Assembly (NCBI GenBank): GCA_005878685.1
Contig: VBLN01000016.1
Location: forward strand, 1-7,486
DNA from: Deltaproteobacteria bacterium
Lineage (GTDB): Bacteria > Desulfobacterota > Binatia > UBA9968
Reading direction: 5' to 3'
Length of the DNA stretch: 7,486 nucleotides
Each line of letters opens with the position of its first letter. Within the stretch, counting starts at the first letter, position 1. Both the position numbers and the translations under genes were made by a program. Below, one piece after another: positions 1-5,546 of the stretch. Below the pieces are notes generated by a model. That model was not told where the DNA came from and made no database searches. It saw only the letters and a program-made list of their open reading frames with translations.

Positions 1-542
1 TCTTAACCGACCTGAAAGTGCCGCTGATGATTCATGCTCCTAGCGTGGGTTTTGGAGAAGAGCGCATGAGAGAGTATCGTCTGGCGTCCAGTGTAGGTCG
101 GCCATTCGACGAATGCTTGTCCATCGCCCGTCTGATTGTGCGCGGTGTGCTTGAAGAATTCCACGACATAAAGGTGGTCGGATGCCATCTCGGTGGAGGG
201 ATCTGTGAGGTCATTGGCCGGATGGACTACGCCTACGAGTTGGGCGATGCGGCGGCCGGCCTGGGGTCCTATGAGCCGCTCATGATTTCCCGTCCTCCGA
301 GCTACTATCTAAAACACATTTACTTTGACACCGTGAGCTATCATCAGCCAGCTATTATGTGCGCTCTGGAAACCGTCGGCGCAAACCGACTGGTTTTTGG
401 CAGCGATGCCCCTCCGTTATTGCCGCTACTACCACGGGCAAGAAAGATCATAGAAAACCTGCCCGTAGGTCAGCCGGAAAAAGAAGCCATCTTTAGTTTA
501 AATGCCTTGGAGTTGCTCAGGCTTTCAGAAAAAAGGAGATAG
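1..542 (+). CDS. Amidohydrolase family 2 (ACMSD-like TIM-barrel metal hydrolase/decarboxylase), 3' part
   Basis: The gene is cut at its 5' end by the window; the frame is open from position 3 and ends at TAG 540-542, giving about 179 visible residues. The C-terminal half of the amidohydrolase_2 fold can be recognised. Met-Ile-His-Ala near the visible start matches the third metal-binding His strand, His-Leu-Gly-Gly-Gly (about residue 60) matches the catalytic-His HxGG motif, and Phe-Gly-Ser-Asp-Ala-Pro (about residue 130) matches the strand-8 Asp motif. These correspond to the His177, His228 and Asp294 positions of ACMSD. The segment Tyr-Phe-Asp-Thr before the Asp motif and the closing Asn-Ala-x-x-Leu-Leu are also family-like. 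The N-terminal HxH metal pair would lie upstream, outside the window. Members hydrolyse or decarboxylate small aromatic or carboxylic compounds in the cytoplasm; the substrate cannot be told. The SDR gene 99 bases downstream on the same strand may be co-transcribed and could act in the same catabolic route (inference). Confidence 0.85.
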   Translation, partial: LTDLKVPLMIHAPSVGFGEERMREYRLASSVGRPFDECLSIARLIVRGVLEEFHDIKVVGCHLGGGICEVIGRMDYAYELGDAAAGLGSYEPLMISRPPSYYLKHIYFDTVSYHQPAIMCALETVGANRLVFGSDAPPLLPLLPRARKIIENLPVGQPEKEAIFSLNALELLRLSEKRR

Positions 543-641
543 GATCCAATATTGCGCCAACTCCGGTTCCGCTCCGACAAGGAAATCCAGTGGTTTCATT
601 CGGACAAGTGGAAGGAGACTACGACTAAGGGAGGTTAGCCT
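543..641 (+). other. Gap between amidohydrolase and SDR genes, with a possible 28-codon reading frame
   Basis: After the amidohydrolase TAG the same frame stays open for 31 codons, to TAG 636-638. A TTG at 552 could start a 28-codon peptide of the form M-R-Q-L-R-F-R-S-D-K, with two Trp near its C-terminus. Third codon positions are about 70% GC against about 45% at first and second positions, which is the pattern of coding DNA. However, the best Shine-Dalgarno match (AAGGAG, 532-537) is 14 bases from the TTG, which is too far, and a 31-codon open run after a stop is common by chance. The putative stop overlaps the SDR ribosome binding site, so if translated it would be coupled to the SDR gene. 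No terminator or promoter was recognised here. I treat it as a weak candidate only. Confidence 0.2.
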
Positions 642-1370
642 ATGCTCGAGGGAAAAGTCGTTATTGTTACGGGTAGTGGCAAAGGTATTGGACGTCATGC
701 GGCGAAGACTTTTGCGCAAGAAAAGGCGAAGGTGGTCGTCGCGGACGTCAACCAGGAGTGGACGGAAAGGACGGCGAGGGAGCTTAGCCCGTTGACAGAG
801 ACGCTAGCGGTTGACGTTGACGTGCGAAGCGAGGACGCGGTGAAGAGGATGGTCGATCAGGTGATGAGACGCTTTGGCCAGATCGACGTGCTGGTCAACG
901 ATGCCGCGATCGTGCCCCACTTTGCCTGGGGGATTCCGCGCTGGCCGCGAATCCGGGACATGGAAAAAGATTTCTGGGACCGCGTCATACAGACAAATCT
1001 TGGCGGGACTTTTCTCTGCACAAAGCATGTCCTACCCCACATGGAGGCGAAGCGATCCGGGCATATCATCAATCTCTACGGAGGGGGAGGCATCAAGCCG
1101 GCTGGTTCTTGTGCCTATGTTGTGACGAAAGAAGCGATACGAACCTTTACCCGCTATGTTGCGGAGGAGGCGAGGGATTCGAATGTTTGCGTGGTCACCT
1201 TCTCGCCACGTGTCCCCATCGTCACCGAAGGTGCGCCGGACGAAGCGCTGAAGCGATTGCCGGGGCCGGAGATTCTAGGGAACGGCTTTGTTTTAGCCGC
1301 CCAGTTGGCGATGGAATCTAGCGGCCAGATATTTGCGTTCCAAGAAGGACGGCTTGTCGCCGAGGCGTAG
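642..1370 (+). CDS. Short-chain dehydrogenase/reductase (SDR) family oxidoreductase
   Basis: This 242-residue Rossmann-fold enzyme is of normal length for a classical SDR. The nucleotide-binding T-G-S-G-K-G-I-G lies at residues 10-17. Asp35 at the end of strand beta-2 suggests preference for NAD(H) over NADP(H). Asn86-Asp-Ala-Ala replaces the usual N-N-A-G, Asn119 is the conserved helix-4 Asn, and Tyr159-x-x-x-Lys163 is the catalytic pair. The usual catalytic Ser 13 residues before the Tyr is missing: that place is Tyr146 (TAC), followed by four Gly. After strand 6 the usual Pro-Gly is Pro-Arg. The start is set by a strong Shine-Dalgarno GGGAGGT (629-635), six bases before ATG 642. The substrate is unknown; the adjacent amidohydrolase suggests catabolism of a small carbonyl or aromatic compound. 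The gene ends 4 bases from the convergent GST gene. The fold assignment is secure; activity is less so because of the missing Ser. Confidence 0.9.
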   Translation: MLEGKVVIVTGSGKGIGRHAAKTFAQEKAKVVVADVNQEWTERTARELSPLTETLAVDVDVRSEDAVKRMVDQVMRRFGQIDVLVNDAAIVPHFAWGIPRWPRIRDMEKDFWDRVIQTNLGGTFLCTKHVLPHMEAKRSGHIINLYGGGGIKPAGSCAYVVTKEAIRTFTRYVAEEARDSNVCVVTFSPRVPIVTEGAPDEALKRLPGPEILGNGFVLAAQLAMESSGQIFAFQEGRLVAEA

Positions 1371-1374
1371 CTCC

Positions 1375-1935
1375 TCACAGCGTAGACTTCACCGCCGGTC
1401 GGGAGAGCAGGCGATCCAGCCATTGTTTGAGATTCGGAAAGCTCTGGTCGATGGTGACGCCGTAGCGCTGCTGGCGGGTGAAGAAGGGGACGTAGGTGAT
1501 GTCCGCGAGGGAGTAGTCGCCGATAAGATGATTCCGACCCGCCATCTGCTTGTCGAGAGTTTTGAGATGCTCTCTCAGTTTCTCCTTCGCCGTTTCTACT
1601 TCGCGTCCGTGCGCGACATCGCCGCCCGCTGCCTGGAGCCGGGTGTTGCAGAAGTCGATCCAGATCCTCGCCCGCGCTCTCAGGCCTAGGCTCTTAGGCA
1701 TGAGAGACGGTTCAGGATATCTTTCCTCCAGATATTCATTGATAATCGCGGATTCGTAAACCACCACTTCCCCGTCCACAAGAACCGGCACTTTTCCGTA
1801 GGGGTTTTGCTCCCAGAGTTCTTTGGGCTTATTCTTGAGATCGACCTCGATGAGCTCGTACGGAAGCTTTTTCTCTGCCAGGACAATCCTAGTCCTGTGG
1901 GCGTAGGGTCACGTATGGCATGAATAGAGTTTCAT
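1375..1935 (-). CDS. Probable selenocysteine-containing glutathione S-transferase (in-frame UGA at codon 9)
   Basis: Reading ATG 1935-1933 to the stop at 1377-1375 gives 186 residues with one internal TGA (1911-1909, codon 9). The N-terminus reads M-K-L-Y-S-C-H-T-(UGA)-P-Y-A-H-R-T-R-I-V-L-A, a thioredoxin-fold GST start. UGA occupies the catalytic Cys of the C-P-[YF] motif seen in omega-class and related GSTs. Downstream are the cis-Pro loop Lys48-Val-Pro50-Val-Leu, the glutathione-binding Glu61-Ser62, the all-helical C-terminal domain with the Ser-Leu-Ala-Asp capping box (142-145), and a terminal Trp-x-x-x-x-x-x-Arg-Pro segment. Nothing is frameshifted and no second stop interrupts the frame. 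A strong Shine-Dalgarno sequence precedes the ATG, and a SECIS-like hairpin follows the UGA. The protein would be a cytosolic glutathione-dependent transferase or thiol-disulfide/dehydroascorbate-type reductase. It lies 60 bases after the permease gene and is probably in its operon. A gene caller would start at GTG 1791 and lose the active site. The alternative is a Cys-to-stop nonsense mutation or a base error. Confidence 0.8.
1877..1911 (-). promoter_or_regulatory. Candidate bacterial SECIS element after the in-frame UGA
   Basis: Counting from the base after UGA (1911-1909) on the minus strand, bases 12-17 (CAGGAC, 1897-1892) pair perfectly with bases 25-30 (GTCCTG, 1884-1879). The 7-base loop is TAGGATT. 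Inside the loop an A-U pair can form across a U-U mismatch, leaving an apical GGA. Below, G7-C32 and C8-G31 can extend the stem past a three-base bulge. The apical GG is 20-21 bases after UGA, close to its place in the E. coli fdhF element (19-20). Known bacterial SECIS hairpins sit at this distance, have a short apical loop starting with G, and bind SelB. There is no clear match to the bulged U of fdhF. The pairing was worked out by eye; no energy was calculated. Confidence 0.6.
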
Positions 1936-1941
1936 AGTCGG

Positions 1942-1949
1942 CTCCTCTT
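1942..1949 (-). promoter_or_regulatory. Ribosome binding site of the GST gene
   Basis: On the minus strand AAGAGGAG is followed by six bases (CCGACT) and then ATG 1935. This is near-consensus and optimally spaced. It matters because it places translation initiation upstream of the in-frame UGA, so ribosomes must meet that codon after only eight residues. The internal GTG at 1791 has no comparable site: the bases before it encode the conserved Asn-Pro-Tyr-Gly-Lys of the GST fold. Confidence 0.75.
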
Positions 1950-1995
1950 GCAAAGTTTCTATCACCCTCAATTCATGAGCGCAACTTCTGCTGGG

Positions 1996-2802
1996 TTATT
2001 TTCCTTTCTTCTCTAGTAAATCTCTCAATCCGTCGCCGACAAGATTCAACCCCAGGACGGTAATCATAACCGCCAGGCCGGGGTACGTCGTCAGGTGCGG
2101 CGCGACGAGAAGGAACTGCCTTCCCTCGCTAAGCATTGAGCCCCAGGATGGAGTAGGCGGTTGAACCCCCAGACCCAAGAAGCTCAAGCTGCCTTCAGCG
2201 ATGATTGCCCCTGCCATGCCGAAGGTGCTTTGGATCAAGAGAGGGGGAAGGAGATTGGGCAGCATGTGTAAGGTGATGACGCGCGCGGGTCCACCGCCAA
2301 GGGCTTGGGCGGCATGGACGAACTCTTTTTCTCTGAGAGCCAGAATTTCGCCACGGACCAAACGGGCATATCCGGTCCATCCAATCAGGCAAAGGGCGAG
2401 AATGACATGGTGCAATCCCGGACCTAGGACTGCGGTAAAGGCTATGGCTAAGAGCATGCCTGGGAACGCCATCAGGACATCGACCAAGCGCATGAGCAGC
2501 TGGTCTAGAAAGCCTCCGAAGTAGCCGGACACTGAACCGATCACAAATCCTAACAGCAGGGAGATGATGACGGTACTTAGCCCTACCAAGACTGAGACGC
2601 GGGCGCCGTAAAGGATGCGGCTCAAGACGTCACGTCCCAATTTGTCGGTCCCGAGAGGGTGTTCTTTTGAAGTAGAGAGAAGATCTTGTTCAAGATTCTG
2701 CTCAGCCGGGCTGTGCGGAGCGATTGTGGATGCCAAGAGCGCTGTGGCGACAAGCAGGAGAAGAATCGCAAGGCCGAAAAAGAGCGCGAACCTATTTGCC
2801 AT
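1996..2802 (-). CDS. Dipeptide/oligopeptide-type ABC transporter permease (DppC/OppC-like)
   Basis: This 268-residue inner-membrane permease belongs to the binding-protein-dependent (BPD) transport family. A first membrane helix spans about residues 5-27. It is followed by the DppC-typical H-P-L-G-T-D-x-L-G-R-D segment (48-58) and then core helices at about 70-95, 105-127, 130-147, 190-210 and 233-255. The cytoplasmic EAA loop, which contacts the ATPase, is at about 160-183 (Ala-Ala-x-x-x-Gly followed by Leu-Pro-Asn). The family signature S-F-L-G-L-G-V-Q-P-P-x-P-S-W-G lies at 207-221. The start ATG 2802 overlaps the end of the upstream permease gene by 11 bases and has no evident Shine-Dalgarno sequence, so it is probably translated by coupling. 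With its partner it would form the heterodimeric channel of a peptide, glutathione, nickel or similar importer; sequence alone does not give the substrate. No ATPase gene follows; the next gene is the GST. Confidence 0.92.
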   Translation of the reverse strand: MANRFALFFGLAILLLLVATALLASTIAPHSPAEQNLEQDLLSTSKEHPLGTDKLGRDVLSRILYGARVSVLVGLSTVIISLLLGFVIGSVSGYFGGFLDQLLMRLVDVLMAFPGMLLAIAFTAVLGPGLHHVILALCLIGWTGYARLVRGEILALREKEFVHAAQALGGGPARVITLHMLPNLLPPLLIQSTFGMAGAIIAEGSLSFLGLGVQPPTPSWGSMLSEGRQFLLVAPHLTTYPGLAVMITVLGLNLVGDGLRDLLEKKGK

Positions 2803-3715
2803 AGGTAATCCGCGGGTCTACGAGGCGATAGACGATGTCGGTCATAAGGTTGACCAGGAGATAAGAAGTAGCGATCACGAGAATACATCCCTGAACCAGG
2901 GGATAGTCCCGTGTCTGGATCGCTTGAATCGTGAGGCGGCCAAGCCCCGGCCAGGTGAAAATGGTCTCGGTGATGATCGATCCTGCGAGAAGGGTGCCAA
3001 ACTGGAGTCCTATGATTGTGACAACAGAAAGGAGAGAGTTGCGGAGAGCATGCTTTAGCCAGACCTTTTGTTCGCTCAAGCCTTTGGCTCGCGCCGTTTG
3101 GATGTAGTCTTCGTGGAGGACATCGAGCAGAGCCGAACGGATCATCCGGATGAGAATCGCGGCCATGGCCATTCCCAGGGTGGCTGAAGGGAGAATGAGA
3201 TGGGCTAATGTCCCTCGCCCTGAGACGGGGAGCCATCCCAGCTCAATCGAGAAAACTATGATCAGCAGCGGACCGAGCCAAAAGTTTGGCATCGAGAGGC
3301 CCAGCAAGGAAAAGAGCAGCGAAAGCCGATCTGTCCAGGAATGCCTTTTAAGCGCGGCGATGATGCCGAGAGGGAAGGCGATGAGAAGGGCGAGGAGCAT
3401 CGCCGTCAACGTGAGCTCCAGCGTCGCGGGAAAGCGCGCCCGAACCAGCCTGGAAACACTATCCTGTTCGTAGAGAGAGCGGCCAAGGTCTCCCAAGGCG
3501 AGCCCGGATAGAAAGCGGGTGTATTGGGTCCAGAGCGGCAGGTCTAAACCAAGCTCGTGGCGCAGAGTCTCCTTATCCGTGCCACTTGCAGTCTCGCCTA
3601 ACATCACCTCCACGGGATCGCCGGGAACGAGATGAATCAGAAAAAAAACCAAGGTCAGCGTTCCGAAAAGAGTGGGGAGAAATAGCAGCAGGCGCCTGGC
3701 CAAGTATCGGTTCAC
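2792..3715 (-). CDS. Dipeptide/oligopeptide-type ABC transporter permease (DppB/OppB-like)
   Basis: This 307-residue permease is of normal family length. The N-terminal M-N-R-Y-L-A-R-R-L segment leads into helix 1 (about 9-29), which ends in the characteristic H-L-V-P-G-D-P (28-34). A periplasmic stretch follows with G-L-D-L-P-L-W-x-Q-Y (56-65) and L-G-D-L-G-R-S (74-80). Further helices lie at about 98-120, 132-157, 172-193, 230-250 and 275-298. The EAA loop is at about 203-227, with Gly212. The C-terminus Leu-Val-Asp-Pro-Arg-Ile-x-Tyr is typical. The start is GTG 3715, overlapping the stop of the solute-binding-protein gene by 4 bases (GTGA), so translation is probably coupled; only a weak AGAAG precedes it. 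It pairs with the DppC-like permease. Confidence 0.93.
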   Translation of the reverse strand: MNRYLARRLLLFLPTLFGTLTLVFFLIHLVPGDPVEVMLGETASGTDKETLRHELGLDLPLWTQYTRFLSGLALGDLGRSLYEQDSVSRLVRARFPATLELTLTAMLLALLIAFPLGIIAALKRHSWTDRLSLLFSLLGLSMPNFWLGPLLIIVFSIELGWLPVSGRGTLAHLILPSATLGMAMAAILIRMIRSALLDVLHEDYIQTARAKGLSEQKVWLKHALRNSLLSVVTIIGLQFGTLLAGSIITETIFTWPGLGRLTIQAIQTRDYPLVQGCILVIATSYLLVNLMTDIVYRLVDPRITYGK

Positions 3716-5274
3716 GCTTCTGGGTTGGAAAAAGAAAGGGAAACATTTTTGAGTGAGATCAGATCGCCGTCGGGATAAGGGATGAAACCGCGGATTCCTT
3801 GTCTCGTGAGCACCACGTTTTTAGCCCACCATAGAGGAATATACGGAAGATCCCGCGCCAGGATTTTCTGCACTTCACTGTAGATCACTCTTCGTTCGTC
3901 GACGCCTAAGCTCCGTCTTCCCTGTTCCAATAGCTGGTCGACTTCGGGGTTGCGGTAGTGACCACGGTTGTCGCCATTTGGCGGAATGTTCCGCGAGTGG
4001 AAGAGGGCAAAATAGATATCCGGGTCCGTTATGCCTACCCATGAAAGACTGTAAAGGTCAAAGTTTCCCCGTTTGATGTCCGCATAGAAGGTTCCCCATT
4101 CGAAAGTGTGCACCTCGAGTTCGATTCCGACCTCCGAAAGTTGTTGTTTGAGCGCTTCAGCCATGCGTCGGCGCAGATCGAGATTGGTTGTCTTGTAAGA
4201 GAGCTTGAAACGTGGCAAGGGACCTTCTCCGTCGGGATCGTGAAAGCCGGCCTGGTCGAGGAGCCGTTTGGCCCTTTCAGGGTCGTGGCTGAATTTTGGC
4301 ACCGACGATTCATAGGCCCAGTGAATAGGCGAGAGCATTCCGGTCGCCGGTATGGCCAATCCTTTCAGGAGATGACGGATGATCGCTTCGCGATCGATAC
4401 CATAAGCGAGCGCCTCGCGCACTTCTCGATGCTTGAGAATAGGGTGTTCGAGGTTCATGCCGATATACTGAAAGGTTGTGCCTTGAGCGATCTGGATCGA
4501 GGCCTGTGCCTTGTCCCTGAGCCAGGGAAGCATATCCGGCTCGATATCGTTTTGCAGGAAATCGACATTGCGTTTCTTGAACTCCAGCACTCGAACCATG
4601 GCATCAGGAATAATCTTGAAGATGAGACCGGAGACGGCGGGGGATCCGCCCCAATAGTTGGCATTGGCTTTCAGCATGATCCGCTCCCCAGGCAGAAACT
4701 CCTCAAGAGCGAATGGACCGGTGCCGATTAGGCTCTGTCTGCTGGATCCATCGTTGGTGCGAGATCCATCGGGCACAATGCCGAGATTCGTGCTCTCCAA
4801 GAAGGGCGCGTAGGGCTCCGCGAGCCGGAACCGCACTCGGTCGGGCCCGACCGGATCCACTGATTCGAGAAATTGCAGGGTGGCCCGCTTTGGGGAGCGG
4901 TTTTTGGGGTCGAGAATAGAGCGATAGGTGTATGCGACATCCGCGGCCGTGAGCGGTTTGCCGTTGTGAAAAGTGACGCCCTTTCTGAGATGAAAGATGT
5001 ACGTTCGGTCGTCAATGGTTTCCCAACGCTCCGCTAGATCGGGCTGCAGGTTACCGTTCTGATCTGTCCGTGTGAGGGAATTGAAGAGCAGCGCGCCGAT
5101 TCGAATTGAGTTTGCATCCGTGGCATAGCGGGGGTCCAGATGGGTGGGATTGCTCTCCAGCCCAACCACCAGGTATCCCGGCGGCCGATCAGGCTGAGAC
5201 GAGGAAAGGCAGCCGGGAAGGGCTATCCCTAGCCAGCAAAAGATGAGAAAAGAACGAGGCCTAAACTTCAACAT
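3712..5274 (-). CDS. ABC transporter substrate-binding lipoprotein, SBP_bac_5 family (peptide/nickel/opine type)
   Basis: The product has 520 residues, normal for the family. A lipoprotein signal peptide is visible: basic Lys3, Arg5 and Arg7, a hydrophobic core, and lipobox Leu19-Pro-Gly-Cys22, so Cys22 would be lipidated. The family 5 signature lies at about 78-117 (Pro-Asp-Leu-Ala-x-x-Trp, then Tyr-x-Phe-x-Leu-Arg-x-Gly-Val-x-Phe-His-Asn-Gly, then Leu-Thr-Ala-x-Asp-Val). Later hallmarks include an Ala-Tyr-Gly-Ile-Asp-Arg-Glu segment and an Asp-Pro-Asp-x-Tyr segment near the C-terminus. It captures the substrate in the periplasm and delivers it to the two downstream permeases, whose genes overlap in the same operon. 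The start ATG 5274 has GGGAG only two bases upstream; TTG at codon 2 would have better spacing, so the start may be one codon later. The ligand is unknown: peptides, glutathione, opines and nickel chelates are all bound by members. Confidence 0.93.
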   Translation of the reverse strand: MLKFRPRSFLIFCWLGIALPGCLSSSQPDRPPGYLVVGLESNPTHLDPRYATDANSIRIGALLFNSLTRTDQNGNLQPDLAERWETIDDRTYIFHLRKGVTFHNGKPLTAADVAYTYRSILDPKNRSPKRATLQFLESVDPVGPDRVRFRLAEPYAPFLESTNLGIVPDGSRTNDGSSRQSLIGTGPFALEEFLPGERIMLKANANYWGGSPAVSGLIFKIIPDAMVRVLEFKKRNVDFLQNDIEPDMLPWLRDKAQASIQIAQGTTFQYIGMNLEHPILKHREVREALAYGIDREAIIRHLLKGLAIPATGMLSPIHWAYESSVPKFSHDPERAKRLLDQAGFHDPDGEGPLPRFKLSYKTTNLDLRRRMAEALKQQLSEVGIELEVHTFEWGTFYADIKRGNFDLYSLSWVGITDPDIYFALFHSRNIPPNGDNRGHYRNPEVDQLLEQGRRSLGVDERRVIYSEVQKILARDLPYIPLWWAKNVVLTRQGIRGFIPYPDGDLISLKNVSLSFSNPEA

Positions 5275-5499
5275 GGCTCCCGGCGGCGTCAGTTTCCCAA
5301 GCTAAAGCGCGTGCTTGGAGGATACCTTTTTGTTAGAAACTTCTTTAATTGTTGAGTCCACATCCAAGGCTTTACCGGCTTCGCGGCAAAAACAGGTAGT
5401 TATCTTATGGCACGTCCCTTGCATCCTCGAGATTCTGGTGATGTCTCTATTTGACCTCTGCTGGAGTTCTTCAACTCAAATGACCCACTGCCTGGTTCT

Positions 5500-5527
5500 T
5501 AGTCCTTTGACTTGAGGGTAGTCCTTT
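5500..5527 (+). repeat. 9-bp direct repeat TAGTCCTTT across the transglycosylase promoter
   Basis: TAGTCCTTT occurs at 5500-5508 and 5519-5527, 19 bases apart, close to two helical turns. The copies overlap the -35 hexamer and fill part of the -35/-10 spacer. A regulator bound to such repeats would block the promoter, but two 9-mers are thin evidence and may be chance. Confidence 0.3.
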
Positions 5528-5536
5528 TGCTATTAT
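5507..5536 (+). promoter_or_regulatory. Sigma70-type promoter with extended -10, driving the transglycosylase gene
   Basis: The -35 hexamer TTGACT (5507-5512, 5 of 6 consensus) and -10 hexamer TATTAT (5531-5536, 5 of 6) are separated by 18 bases. TGC precedes the -10, giving the extended TGn motif. Transcription should start at about 5542-5544, only 3-5 bases before the ATG at 5547. Confidence 0.65.
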
Positions 5537-5546
5537 CAGTCAATTT

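Larger units (their letters stand above)
5275..5546. other. Divergent intergenic region between binding-protein and transglycosylase genes
   Basis: This 272-base, relatively AT-rich region must hold the start signals of both the leftward transporter operon and the rightward transglycosylase gene. A good rightward promoter is visible at 5507-5536. I see no leftward promoter of similar quality. No tRNA, terminator or convincing gene was recognised; a 66-codon frame from TTG 5315 lacks a ribosome binding site and family-like features. Confidence 0.6.

Noticed and set aside
540..638. UAG readthrough (pyrrolysine or suppression) extending the amidohydrolase
   Set aside because: The protein already ends with the family's normal Asn-Ala-x-x-Leu-Leu C-terminus just before the TAG, and a 31-codon open run after a stop is common by chance. 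There is no conserved residue for Pyl to replace.
1375..1791. GST as a separate 138-residue protein starting at GTG 1791
   Set aside because: This start falls inside the Val-Pro-Val-Leu cis-Pro loop, removes the whole active-site half of the thioredoxin domain, and has no ribosome binding site. The conserved GST sequence continues upstream in the same frame to an ATG with a strong one.
2615..3236. 147-codon plus-strand and 204-codon minus-strand frames over the permease genes
   Set aside because: Both are alternative-frame shadows of the two permeases, whose family motifs are clear in the chosen frames.
4108..4731. 207-codon plus-strand frame inside the binding-protein gene
   Set aside because: It is antisense to a well-supported SBP_bac_5 gene and shows no domain-like features; long antisense frames are expected from the codon bias of GC-rich genes.
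5451..5479. Second promoter starting at TTGACC 5451
   Set aside because: No -10-like hexamer lies at 16-19 bases downstream; the site at 5507-5536 is far better.
5315..5515. 66-codon frame in the divergent intergenic region
   Set aside because: It starts at TTG without a ribosome binding site, runs through the promoter region, and its product has no recognisable features.
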